Below, in pieces: positions 51,497 through 59,859 of a stretch of DNA of 64,000 nt. The stretch is from the NCBI RefSeq assembly GCF_003002955.1, contig NZ_PVTJ01000001.1, positions 868,001-932,000 of the forward strand, given 5' to 3'. This stretch comes from Glycomyces artemisiae (lineage in GTDB: Bacteria > Actinomycetota > Actinomycetes > Mycobacteriales > Micromonosporaceae). Each line of letters begins with the position of its first letter. The stretch's first letter is position 1. The position numbers and the translations under genes are program-made. The notes beneath the pieces were generated by a model. That model had not been told where the DNA came from. It was given only the letters and a program-made list of their open reading frames with translations, and ran no database searches.

Positions 51497-51672
51497 TCAC
51501 GGTCGTCGGTTTCGAGCGCTGCCGCCGTCAACCCCGTCCACGTCGCGGTACCAGACGATCAGCGCCTGGTCGGCTCCCTCGTCCCTGAATCCTCGGCGAA
51601 CCAGGCGACGACATCGGTTTCGAGGTCGGCGAGTTCGGCCCGGCGCGCGGGTCCGAAGGTCAAGGGCTCCAT
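51497..51672 (-). pseudogene. Possible frameshifted remnant of a small gene
   Basis: On the minus strand a short frame starting MEPLTFGPARRAELADLE and ending at 51559 is continued in another frame by ADQALIVWYRDVDGVDGG. Both halves read like natural protein, so one small gene with a frameshift is possible. The family is not recognised. The rest of 51456-51852 shows only a short hydrophobic frame on the plus strand (VFTTFLVPVLIAGCYALAVV) without clear start signals. Confidence 0.3.
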
Positions 51673-51852
51673 GGGACCGACGCTGGCTGCCTGTCCTTGC
51701 GCCGACGGTCACCAGGTGCGGTCCGAGTCGGAACGTGTGGGTCTTCACGACCTTCTTGGTTCCCGTGCTTATCGCCGGGTGCTACGCACTGGCCGTCGTC
51801 GACACGCCGTACCGCGGTGTTTCGCTTCCGCTCGTGCGGCGGCGGGCGTGGA

Positions 51853-52490
51853 ATGCTCGGCCTCGGAAAAGTCAATCGTGCGGGGGCTGCGGAGATGCGG
51901 GAAACCAAGGACTTCTACGAGAAGCTCTGGGGTCGTCGGACGCTGCTCGACGCCATCGCCCATGGCGTAGGCGGCTTCGCAGGTGTGCTCGACGGCGATG
52001 CCGCGCGGGTCCCGGGACCGGTCGGGCCGGACCGCATCGAGCAGCTCGCGGAGCAGTACGCCCGCCTCGGCGACGAGTCCGCGCCGGACCCCGGCGCGCT
52101 GGCGGGAGCGATGGCAGAGGACTTCTTCGCCGGCGCGGTGAACTGGCGCAGCCCGGCGGCGCAGCACAACATCGGCGCTGCGGTGAACGCCGTCTCGGCT
52201 GCGGTGCAATCCTTGTCGCTGGCGCTCAACGTGAACCTGATCAACAACGACCAGGGCGGGAACACGGTGGCCGCCGAGCAGGCGGTCGCCCGGATCCTGG
52301 CATCGCTGATCGACGCCGATCCCCGCCAGGTCCGAGCGCTGTTCACCTTCGGGGGGACCGGGACGCTGCTCTACGGCATCAAGGCCGGCCTCCGCCGCGC
52401 CGATCCCGCCTCGGCCCGGCACGGCACCTCCGGGCGCATGGCGGTGTTCGCCGTCGAGGGCGGCCACTTCTCCGCAGTCCGCGGACCGGG
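51853..52490 (+). pseudogene. Truncated PLP-dependent decarboxylase/aminotransferase-like gene
   Basis: About 210 residues of a group II PLP decarboxylase-like N-terminal half are clear: ETKDFYEKLWGRRTLLDAI, VNWRSPAAQHNIGAAVNAV, LNVNLINNDQGGNTVAAEQ and FTFGGTGTLLYGIKAGLRRA. Homology stops near 52490 after VFAVEGGHFSAVR, before the PLP-binding lysine. From there the useful reading frame switches to a different gene fragment. The product cannot be active. The start at 51853 is a guess; ATG 51895 is equally possible. Confidence 0.65.
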
Positions 52491-52802
52491 AGCGCCGCGC
52501 TCGCGGGCGACACCTGGCTCATCCTGTCCGACATCGACGGCCGCCAGGTCGGCGCCATGCAGCACGTCGACGACGGCGACTCCTTCCGCGTCTACGACTC
52601 CCTCAAGGACGGCTACAGCGTCGAGGGCTGCCTCCAGACCTACACTCCGCGGACCGGCTGGGTCACCCTGCGCTGCAAGAACAACGACTTGGGCGCGGGC
52701 ACCTGCGAGAGCTTCAGCTACGACGTCATCACCGGCCTCATCTACCGGATGCGGCTCTGCCACGCCCTGGTGCCCTGCGCATACCAGGGATTCAACGAGT
52801 AG
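52490..52802 (+). pseudogene. 3' fragment of a secreted Cys-containing protein
   Basis: The frame ending at 52802 encodes about 100 residues that look like a mature exported domain: LAGDTWLILSDIDGRQVGAM, YDSLKDGYSVEGCLQTYTPR, TLRCKNNDLGAGTCESFSY and a final CHALVPCAYQGFNE with five or more Cys. Its signal peptide and start are missing, replaced by the broken PLP gene in another frame. A deletion joining two genes explains both. A strong terminator still follows. Confidence 0.6.
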
Positions 52803-52868
52803 CCGCACGGCCGCCCGGGACCGTCTGGCGCCGTCGAATCGCTCCGGCGGTCCCGGGCGGCCGTGCGG
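52803..52868. terminator. Terminator with perfect 21-bp arms
   Basis: Arms 52803-52823 and 52848-52868 are exact complements with a 24-base loop, directly after the fragment stop. The remaining DNA to 52971 shows no feature. It may also stop transcription from the convergent gene at 52972. Confidence 0.7.
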
Positions 52869-52971
52869 GGAGACGGTCGAATCCCGGCGTTCGCTCAGAA
52901 TCGGATGGCGCCTCGGCCGCGGCGTGCGGCCGGGGCCGAGCGTGTTCGGCTCGGCCCCGGCCGGGATGCGG

Positions 52972-53331
52972 CTATCGCGCGGCGAGGGTGCAGGCGTTGT
53001 CGGCGTGGTATTCGCTGACCCCGCCGTCCATGAGGCCGATCATGCAGAACGCCTTGGCGCCCCAGCTGCCAGAGCCGCCGGTGTTGCAGGCCTGGGTTCG
53101 CTTCGGTCCGACCTCGTACCCGACCGCCCTCAGGTAGTAGACGCAGTCGGCCGAGGTCTGGGCGCTGACGTCGCCGTCGGCGGCCGTGGCGACCGCCGCG
53201 GCCGGGCCGCCCGTATCGGCGGCATGGGCGGGGGAGGCGGTGAGCGCGAAGGTGAGGGCGAACGCGGCGGCCGCGAGCAGGGCGGCGAGCGCCATTCCCA
53301 TGGTGCGGCGATGATCGATGGAACGGTTCAT
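52972..53331 (-). CDS. Small secreted Cys-containing protein
   Basis: I do not recognise a named family. The 119-residue product has a signal peptide (GMALAALLAAAAFALTFALTASPAHA, cleaved near residue 37) and a mature part of about 80 residues with four Cys (ADCVYYL, QACNTGG, FCMIGL, NACTLAA), enough for two disulfides. AAGGGAG lies 8 bases before the ATG. It converges on the pseudogene fragment, which is also a secreted Cys protein but not obviously related. Confidence 0.75.
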   Translation of the reverse strand: MNRSIDHRRTMGMALAALLAAAAFALTFALTASPAHAADTGGPAAAVATAADGDVSAQTSADCVYYLRAVGYEVGPKRTQACNTGGSGSWGAKAFCMIGLMDGGVSEYHADNACTLAAR

Positions 53332-53431
53332 TGATGGCTCCCTTGCGGTGTGGCCGGGGCCGGGCCCCGGTGTGCCGCCGCCCGTCTTGCGGCCGGCCGG
53401 CACTGGTGCAGGTCCAGTGCACCCGAGCACG

Positions 53432-53514
53432 ACCGATCGGTGAAGGCATCATTGGAATCGGTTGGAAAACGCTGCCCCGCCTCGCGCCGGTGCGGCAACC
53501 GCCTCCCAACCGAT
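53432..53514. promoter_or_regulatory. Cluster of ACCGAT inverted repeats
   Basis: ACCGATCGGT (53432-53441) is a perfect palindrome. ATCGGTTGG (53457-53465) and CCAACCGAT (53506-53514) are reverse complements of each other. All carry ACCGAT. They lie upstream of the small secreted gene, in a 294-bp gap without other features, and could be regulator sites. Confidence 0.35.
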
Positions 53515-53625
53515 CCGTTCGACCAGATCGAATCCTTCCTCCAAGGTGGAGGCCGTTTCGCCGCCGTGCAGGTCTGGTGTGATGACCGCATGACCGTGTT
53601 CTCGGCCAAGAGCTCTCGTGCTGTT

Positions 53626-54612
53626 CTACCCTGCCGCGGTGCGCTCCCGGTGCGCCTCTGCTGCCAGGCGGACCATGTCGTCCCGGGTGATCCGGGGCGT
53701 GAAGCCGAACAGTTCACGGGCGCGCGTGTTGGAGGTGACGTAGCCGGGCGCGGTGGGCGGGAGGGTGACCTCGACGGTGTCGAGTCCGGCCGCCTCGGCC
53801 AGATCCCGGGCGAAGTCGCCCAGGTCGGTGGAGTCGTCGGGGCCCAGGCCCGCGACCTCGTAGCCGGTCGTGTCGGCCTCCACGGCGAGGACGACGCCGC
53901 GGGCGAGGTCGTCGGTCGCGAGGATGCCCATCCGGACGGGCGCCCCGTCGGAGCGGCGGGCCACCAGGAGGGTTCCGTCGTCTCCGGCGTACGGGGCGAG
54001 CTGCTCGGCGAGCGCATGGTCCCCTGCGGCGAGGGCCTTGCGGTGGCGGCGGGACGCGAAGAAGCGCGGGCCGGAGAAGAAGGAGTCGGGGTCGAGGAGT
54101 TCGGCCGGGTGCTGCGTGTGGGAGAAGCGGAGCGCGACGGCGTCCCAGCCGCGGGTGCGGGCCGCGAACGCGACGGTCTCTTCGGCGAGGACTTTCGACA
54201 GGCCGTACCAGGTGCGCGGCAGGCGCGGATGCGCCTCGTCCAGCGGCTGGTACTGCGGCGCGTTCTCCGGGTAGACCTCGCCGGTGCTGGCGAGGACGAA
54301 GCGCCGCACGGCGCCGCCGTCGAGGGCGCGCACGAGGTTGAGCGTGGCGGTGACGTTGGCGTGGTGGAGGCGCGCGGCGTCGGCCTCGTCCCAGGACATG
54401 AGGGCCCCGAGGTGGGCGACGGCCTCGACTTCGGCGAGCCGGGGGTCGGACGGTTCGAGGTCGGCGAGGTCGCCGATGAGGTAGTCGACGCCGGGGACGG
54501 CCTGCCGGGGCGCGACGAGGTCGAGGCCGATGACGGTGTGGCCGTTGTCGACCAGTCGGGCGGCGACCGCGCCGCCGACGCGGCCGGAGGCCCCCGTGAC
54601 TGCGATGCGCAT
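53626..54612 (-). CDS. NAD-dependent epimerase/dehydratase family protein
   Basis: The 328-residue extended SDR starts MRIAVTGASGRVGGAVAARLVDNGH with the GxxGxxG motif. The active site shows VLASTGEVYPENAP and the YxxxK as TWYGLSKVLAEE. Close functional guesses are sugar epimerase or uronate/aldose dehydrogenase. The ATG shares one base with the stop of the upstream MFS gene (TGATG), so the pair is co-translated and may act on the sugar or sugar acid the transporter imports. Confidence 0.88.
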   Translation of the reverse strand: MRIAVTGASGRVGGAVAARLVDNGHTVIGLDLVAPRQAVPGVDYLIGDLADLEPSDPRLAEVEAVAHLGALMSWDEADAARLHHANVTATLNLVRALDGGAVRRFVLASTGEVYPENAPQYQPLDEAHPRLPRTWYGLSKVLAEETVAFAARTRGWDAVALRFSHTQHPAELLDPDSFFSGPRFFASRRHRKALAAGDHALAEQLAPYAGDDGTLLVARRSDGAPVRMGILATDDLARGVVLAVEADTTGYEVAGLGPDDSTDLGDFARDLAEAAGLDTVEVTLPPTAPGYVTSNTRARELFGFTPRITRDDMVRLAAEAHRERTAAG

Positions 54613-55955
54613 CAGGACTCCTTCAGGGGCAGCCGCGAGGTCTCGCGGGCGCCGAGGACGACGAGGAACGTGACGAGTGCGGCGCCCATGACGTAGAACG
54701 CGGGCGCGAACTGGTTGCCGGTCCAGGAGATGAGGCTCTGGGAGAACCACGGGGTGATGCCGCCGAACGCGGCGACCGAGATGTTGTAGGCGATCGCCAT
54801 GGAGCCGTACCGGATGTTGGTGGGGAACAGCTCGGCCATGGCGGCGCTCATGGCGCCGTCGTAGGCGGCCATGAAGATCCCGAGCAGGATCATCGCGGAG
54901 GCCGCGGCCCAGAAGGTGCCGCCGTCCATGAGCATCAGGGTCGGGTAGGTCAGCAGCAGGAAGCCGCCGGCGCCCAGGAGCATGACCGGGCGGCGCCCGA
55001 TCCTGTCGGAGAGGAGGCCGAACACCGGGACGAGGACGGTGATCGCGAGCAGGCCGACGACGGTGACGGCGTAGCTGGTCTGCTGCGAGTACCCGAGGTC
55101 CGATTGCAGGTAGGAGGGCATGAAGGTCTGGAGGATCCAGTGGCCGACGGCCTTGAGGACGACGAAGCCGACGCAGAACAGCAGGGCCTTCCACCAGCGG
55201 CTGACTGAGGTCCGCAGCGGGGCCGCGGTGACCTCGCCCTTGGCCTGGATCGCCTGGAACTCGGGGGTGTCTTCGAGTTTGCGGCGCAGGTAGAGGCCGG
55301 AGAGTCCCAGCGGCAGGGCGAGCATGAACATGACGCGCCAGCCCCAGTCGTTGAGGGCGTCGGTGCCCAGGACCGAGGTGTAGAGCAGGACCAGGCCGGC
55401 GCTGACGACGAACGCGGCGAAGCCGAAGACGTCGACGAAGCTGGAGACGAAGCCGCGGCGGTTGGAGGGCGCGTACTCGGCGAGCAGCGTGGTCGCGCCG
55501 CTGGACTCGCCGCCGGCCGCGAAGCCCTGCACGAGCCGCACGACCACGAGCAGCGCCGGGGCCCACACGCCGACCTGGTCGACCGTCGGCAGCAGGCCCA
55601 TGGCGAGGGTGGCGCCGGAAGTGATGAGGATGACCAGCGCGAGCGTGTTCTTGCGGCCGAGCCGGTCGCCCATCGAGCCGAAGAAGAGGCCGCCGAGGGG
55701 GCGCATGACGAAGCCGGCGCCGAAGACGGCGAAGGACGACAGGAGGGCGGCCTGCGCGTCCCCTTCACGGAAGAAGTGGACCGCGATGACCGATGCCAGG
55801 GTGCCGTAGAGCCCGAAGTCGAACCATTCGACGAAGTGGCCGATGCCGGCGGCGGTGATGACCTTCCGCATGCGGCGTCGGCGGGCCTCGTCGTCGACGG
55901 GCGCGACCGCTTCGGGCGGGCGGGACGCGCTTTCGAGGGCCGGTTCCTGAGCCAT
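54612..55955 (-). CDS. MFS transporter, metabolite:H+ symporter (MHS) type
   Basis: The 447-residue protein has twelve helices and the MHS family marks: GHFVEWFDFGLYGTLASVIAVHFF in helix 1, GSMGDRLGRKNTL between helices 2 and 3, LVQGFAAGGESSGATTLLAEYAP in helix 4 and LLSDRIGRRPVML in the second half. Relatives (KgtP, ShiA, ProP) import organic acids, shikimate or betaines. The ATG at 55955 has GGAG 7 bases ahead. It is divergent from an FAD oxidoreductase gene across a regulatory region. Confidence 0.9.
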   Translation of the reverse strand: MAQEPALESASRPPEAVAPVDDEARRRRMRKVITAAGIGHFVEWFDFGLYGTLASVIAVHFFREGDAQAALLSSFAVFGAGFVMRPLGGLFFGSMGDRLGRKNTLALVILITSGATLAMGLLPTVDQVGVWAPALLVVVRLVQGFAAGGESSGATTLLAEYAPSNRRGFVSSFVDVFGFAAFVVSAGLVLLYTSVLGTDALNDWGWRVMFMLALPLGLSGLYLRRKLEDTPEFQAIQAKGEVTAAPLRTSVSRWWKALLFCVGFVVLKAVGHWILQTFMPSYLQSDLGYSQQTSYAVTVVGLLAITVLVPVFGLLSDRIGRRPVMLLGAGGFLLLTYPTLMLMDGGTFWAAASAMILLGIFMAAYDGAMSAAMAELFPTNIRYGSMAIAYNISVAAFGGITPWFSQSLISWTGNQFAPAFYVMGAALVTFLVVLGARETSRLPLKES

Positions 55956-56027
55956 AGGTGCTCCATTCAACATCATTGTCGTTGTCGACCGAGCGTATAC
56001 CAGTGAATGATCGTTGTAAACCACTAG

Positions 56028-56058
56028 GTGAAACATATCTTTCACTGAGCGGTACACT
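56028..56058 (+). promoter_or_regulatory. IclR-type operator and -10 element of the FAD oxidoreductase gene
   Basis: GTGAAA-CATATC-TTTCAC (56028-56045) is a perfect 6+6+6 inverted repeat, followed by TACACT (56053-56058) as -10. The repeat covers the -35 position. The IclR gene downstream (58496) is the obvious binder. Elsewhere in the divergent gap, ACAACGA occurs twice on the minus strand (near 55980 and 56015), possible sites for the MFS promoter. Confidence 0.55.
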
Positions 56059-56086
56059 GGCCGCAACGCCGAGGTAGGGAGACGCA

Positions 56087-58393
56087 ATGAAGCAGCGAGT
56101 GCAGCAGCACGACGTGGTCGTGATCGGAGGAGGACTCGCCGGCACCTGCGCGGCCGTCGCCGCCGCCCGTCTCGGAGCGAAGGTCGCGCTGGTCACCAAC
56201 CGGCCCGTCCTCGGCGGCAACTCCTCCAGCGAGGTCCGCGTCTGGGTCGTCGGCGCCACCGCCCACGGCACCCAGCGCTACGCCCGCGAGACCGGCCTCA
56301 TGGGGGAGCTGTTCCTGGAGAACAACCACCGCAACCCCGAGGGCAACCCCTACTACTGGGACCAGACCGTCCTCGACCTCGTGCGCGCCGAACCGAACGT
56401 CGCACTGCACCTGAACACCGATGTGCGCCAGCTGGAGATGGGCGAGCCCGGGCCCGACGGGCCCCGCATCGCCGCCGTCACCGGCTGGACCATGGGTTCG
56501 GAGACCGAGACCCGCTTCGAGGCCCCCGTCTTCATCGACTGCACCGGCGACGGCCTCGTCGCCCACCTCGCGGGCGCGACCTCCCGCATCGGCCGCGAAG
56601 CCCGCGCCGAATACGACGAGCCGTGGGCCCCCGAGACCGCCGACGACGAACTCCTCGGCTCCTCGATCTTCTTCTACACCAAGGACGCCGGACGCCCCGT
56701 GCCCTTCGTGCCCCCGCTCGCCACCAAGGACATCCGCGACACCCCCATCCTCGCCAACCGCATCATCCGCACCGGCGACAACGGCTGCGACTACTGGTGG
56801 ATCGAGTGGGGCGGCGAACTCGACACCGTCCACGACAACGAGCGCATCCGCGACGAGCTGTGGTCCGTGGTCTTCGGCATCTGGGACTACATCAAGAACT
56901 CCGGCGAGTTCGACGCCGAGCGCCTCACCCTCGAATGGGTCGGGGCCGTCCCCGGCAAGCGCGAGTACCGGCGGCTGTGGGGCGACTACACCCTCACCCA
57001 GCACGACATCCTCGCCCAGCGCGAGTTCGACGACGCCGTCGCCTTCGGCGGCTGGTCCATCGACCTCCACCCGGTGGAAGGCGTCTACGCCGAGCGCGCC
57101 GGAGCCCAGCAGCGCTACAGCGACGGCACCTACCAGATCCCCTACCGCAGCCTCTACTCCAAGGACGTCGGCAACCTCCTGTTCGCCGGCCGCAACATCT
57201 CCGCCTCCCACGTGGCCTTCGGCTCCACCCGCGTCATGGCGACCTGTGCCACCCAGGGCCAGGCCGTCGGCACCGCCGCCGCCCTCGCCGCCCGCGAACG
57301 CCTCTCGCCGCGCGCGGTCGGCCGCGACCGCCTCGCCGAGCTCCAGCGGACCCTCCTGCGCGAGGACGCCCCGGTCATCGGGGTCCGCCGCGACGACCCC
57401 GACGACCTCGCCCGCCAGGCCGCGGTCACCGCCACCAGCACCCTCGCCGCCGTCACCACCCGGCCCCACGCCACCGGCGAGTACTTCCCCCTCGACCGCG
57501 ACGTCGCCGTCCTCGTCCCCGCCGACCCCCGCCTCGACGCCGTCGAACTCGACGTCCGCGCCGACCGCGACACCGTCCTGCGCATCGAGCTGTGGGACAC
57601 CGGCCGGCCCCAGAACGCCGTCCCCATCGGACACCTCGCCACCCGCGAGGTCCACGTCCCCGCCGGCACCGGCACCGCCCGCGCCGCCTTCGACTGGGAG
57701 CCGCCCGGCGGCAACCGGCAGGCCGTGGTCGTCGTGCGCGCCGACCCGCACGCCGCGCTCGCCCTCACCGGCGAACGCCCCCACGGCGTCCTCGCCATGG
57801 GAGCCAAGCTCACCACCGACCAGGCCTTCGACGACCACATCGCCGAGGAGCAGGCCCAGGCCGTCACCGACTGGAACGCCCGGATGCTCCGCCGCCGCTC
57901 GTTCGCGCTCACCGTCGAACCCGCCACCGCCGCATACGTTCCCGCCCAGGTCGTCGGCGACCACCAGCGACCCTACGGCGGCCCGAACCTGTGGTCGAGC
58001 GCGCCGCTCAGCGCGGAAGCGCTGGCCGCCGACCCGGTGCGCCTCGAACTCGCCTGGCCCGAGCCGCGGCGGCTCGCCTCGCTGCGCCTGGTGTGGAACG
58101 ACGACGTCGACGAGGACCTCATCAACCTCCACCACCACCGCACCGGCTTCCGCGTCATGCCCGAGCTCGCCGCCGACTACACGGTCGAAGCCCTCGTCGG
58201 CGGCGAGTGGCGCACGCTCGCGGAAGTGAGCGGGAACCGCCACCGGCACCGCATCCACGACTTCGATCCGGTCGAGGCCGCGGCGGTGCGGATCGCGGTC
58301 TCGCGCACCAACGGCTCGCCCTACGTGAGCCTGTGCGCGGTGCGGGCCTTCGCCGAGCCGAGCGGGCGGGCCGCGGCGCTGCCGTGGCGCTGA
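56087..58393 (+). CDS. FAD-dependent oxidoreductase with C-terminal discoidin-like domain
   Basis: The 768-residue protein starts with the dinucleotide fold HDVVVIGGGLAGTCAAVAAARLGAKVALV and the family segment GGNSSSEVRVWVVGA. A second FAD contact is NLLFAGRNISASHVAFGSTRVMATCATQGQAVGTAAALA (about 355-395). This is the FAD_oxidored (PF12831-type) group. The last 250 residues form beta-sandwich domains (LRLVWNDDVDEDLINLHHH, YTVEALVGGEWRTLAEVSGN), resembling discoidin-like modules of sugar enzymes. No signal peptide is present. It is probably controlled by the IclR protein and fed by the divergent transporter. Confidence 0.85.
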   Translation: MKQRVQQHDVVVIGGGLAGTCAAVAAARLGAKVALVTNRPVLGGNSSSEVRVWVVGATAHGTQRYARETGLMGELFLENNHRNPEGNPYYWDQTVLDLVRAEPNVALHLNTDVRQLEMGEPGPDGPRIAAVTGWTMGSETETRFEAPVFIDCTGDGLVAHLAGATSRIGREARAEYDEPWAPETADDELLGSSIFFYTKDAGRPVPFVPPLATKDIRDTPILANRIIRTGDNGCDYWWIEWGGELDTVHDNERIRDELWSVVFGIWDYIKNSGEFDAERLTLEWVGAVPGKREYRRLWGDYTLTQHDILAQREFDDAVAFGGWSIDLHPVEGVYAERAGAQQRYSDGTYQIPYRSLYSKDVGNLLFAGRNISASHVAFGSTRVMATCATQGQAVGTAAALAARERLSPRAVGRDRLAELQRTLLREDAPVIGVRRDDPDDLARQAAVTATSTLAAVTTRPHATGEYFPLDRDVAVLVPADPRLDAVELDVRADRDTVLRIELWDTGRPQNAVPIGHLATREVHVPAGTGTARAAFDWEPPGGNRQAVVVVRADPHAALALTGERPHGVLAMGAKLTTDQAFDDHIAEEQAQAVTDWNARMLRRRSFALTVEPATAAYVPAQVVGDHQRPYGGPNLWSSAPLSAEALAADPVRLELAWPEPRRLASLRLVWNDDVDEDLINLHHHRTGFRVMPELAADYTVEALVGGEWRTLAEVSGNRHRHRIHDFDPVEAAAVRIAVSRTNGSPYVSLCAVRAFAEPSGRAAALPWR

Positions 58394-58495
58394 CCGCGGC
58401 CGGGACGCCCGGGCGCGGCGCGGTCCCGCCGCCGCGCCGGGCACCGACCGCCCTGGCCCGCAAGGCAGGCCCTAAGCTGTCGCCGGGAGGTAACC

Positions 58496-59272
58496 ATGCC
58501 CGCTGAGGTGCAACAGGGGTTCGGCCGCGCCGCTTCGGTGCTCGCGGTCATCGGCGCGTCCACGACCGGCCCGATGCGCGCGTCCGACATCGCTCGGGCC
58601 ACCGGGCTGGGACCGTCCACGACCGCCCGGCTCCTGGCGACGCTGGACGAGCTCGGCTACGTCGCGAAAGTCGGCGACATGCCCGGGTACACGATCGGCA
58701 CCACCGTGCTCCGGCTCGCCAGCGAGGGCCTCAACCAGAACCCGGTGCACCGAGAGTCGCGCGCCATCGCGGAGGAACTGGCGAACCGGACCGGCTTCAG
58801 CGCCAACGTCGCCGTCCGCGACGGCAACCGGCTCATCTACCTGTGCCACTTCGAGGGCCGCCACGCCCCCAAGAGCCACACCATGATCGGGATGAGCCAG
58901 CCGCTGCACGCCTCCGCGCTCGGCAAATGCCTCCTGCTGGACACCACCGAGGACGAGCGCCGCGAGCTGCTCGGCGAGCTGCCGGTCTACACCGCCGCCA
59001 CGATCGCCACGCAGGAGGCGCTCACCCGGGAACTCGAACGGGTGCGGCAGGCCGGCGCCGCCGTCGAGGACCAGGAACTGGCCCTCGGCCGGCTCGGGAC
59101 GGCCGCGCCGATCCGCGGACCCGAAGGCGGCGTGGTCGCGGCCATCTCGATCTCGGGGCGCCTGTCCCTCCTGCGCGAGCACGGCATCGACCGCCTCACC
59201 GAGGACGCCGTGGAGGCCGCCGACCGCATCAGCGTCGGCCTCGGCCTCATCACCGCCGTCGCCCACGACTGA
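58496..59272 (+). CDS. IclR-family transcriptional regulator
   Basis: The 258-residue regulator has an N-terminal winged helix (RASDIARATGLGPSTTARLLATLDELGYVAKVGD) and the GAF-like effector domain (LANRTGFSANVAVRDGNRLIYLCHFEG; PLHASALGKCLLL; AAPIRGPEGGVVAAISISG). GGGAGG precedes the ATG. It lies about 100 bases after the FAD oxidoreductase gene in the same direction and probably controls the divergent transporter/oxidoreductase promoters through the GTGAAA-N6-TTTCAC site. Confidence 0.92.
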   Translation: MPAEVQQGFGRAASVLAVIGASTTGPMRASDIARATGLGPSTTARLLATLDELGYVAKVGDMPGYTIGTTVLRLASEGLNQNPVHRESRAIAEELANRTGFSANVAVRDGNRLIYLCHFEGRHAPKSHTMIGMSQPLHASALGKCLLLDTTEDERRELLGELPVYTAATIATQEALTRELERVRQAGAAVEDQELALGRLGTAAPIRGPEGGVVAAISISGRLSLLREHGIDRLTEDAVEAADRISVGLGLITAVAHD

Positions 59273-59287
59273 GCGGCCCGGTGGCGC

Positions 59288-59321
59288 GCGGCAGGCGCTT
59301 TCACGTTCGAAGGCCTGCCGC
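59288..59321 (+). terminator. Weak terminator candidate after the IclR gene
   Basis: Nine-base arms GCGGCAGGC/GCCTGCCGC enclose a 16-base loop, 16 bases after the stop. There is no T-run. Confidence 0.4.
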
Positions 59322-59430
59322 CGGGAACCTTGGTACGGTCGAATCACGAGAACGGTCGGCCACCCGTTGCAGCGGCGAAGGCTCCCTCTGCGTGGGTCCG
59401 GAGCCTCCAACTCGTCTCGAAGGGGAAGCG

Positions 59431-59859
59431 GTGGAGAACAAGCGAGTCCCAGAGGAACTGGACCCGGAGGCCGCACTCGGCCTGCTCGACCGCGCCGAGT
59501 TCGGGCGCGTCGCCTTCCTCGCCGACGGCGTTCCGACCGTCAGACCGGTGAACCACGTCCTGCTCGACGGCCGGATCGTCGTCTTCACACGGCACACTTC
59601 GGCGCTCGGACGAGCGGTGCGGCGTCAAGCGGACGTGCAAGTCGCCTACCAGGCCGACCAGATCGATCCGGGCACCCGGACGGGCTGGAGCGTGCTCGTC
59701 GCCGGCACCGCCGCCGATGTCTCCCGCGGGCCGCACGCGGCGCAGCTCGGGCTCCAAGTCCAGTCCTGGATGAAACTCCCGCTGGACATGGTCATCGCCA
59801 TAGAACCGCAAGAGGTCACGGGCCTGCGCCTCGCGGCGGAATCCGGTGGCCCCCGCTAA
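59431..59859 (+). CDS. Split-barrel flavoprotein (pyridoxamine 5'-phosphate oxidase-like)
   Basis: The 142-residue protein shows the FMN/F420 split-barrel pattern LDRAEFGRVAFLADGVPTVRPVNHVLLDGRIVVFTRHTSALGRAV and VLVAGTAADVS, ending MVIAIEPQEVTGLRL. The group includes F420- or FMN-binding reductases and heme-binding relatives; the substrate is unknown. The GTG at 59431 follows GAAGGGGAAG. It is the last chromosomal gene before the mobile element, only 65 bases from the tRNA-Val remnant. Confidence 0.85.
   Translation: MENKRVPEELDPEAALGLLDRAEFGRVAFLADGVPTVRPVNHVLLDGRIVVFTRHTSALGRAVRRQADVQVAYQADQIDPGTRTGWSVLVAGTAADVSRGPHAAQLGLQVQSWMKLPLDMVIAIEPQEVTGLRLAAESGGPR

Noticed and set aside
51697..53334. 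545-codon plus-strand frame covering the PLP gene fragment and beyond
   Set aside because: Only codons up to about 52490 resemble protein. The rest reads through a different gene fragment in another frame, a terminator and the antisense of the small secreted gene.
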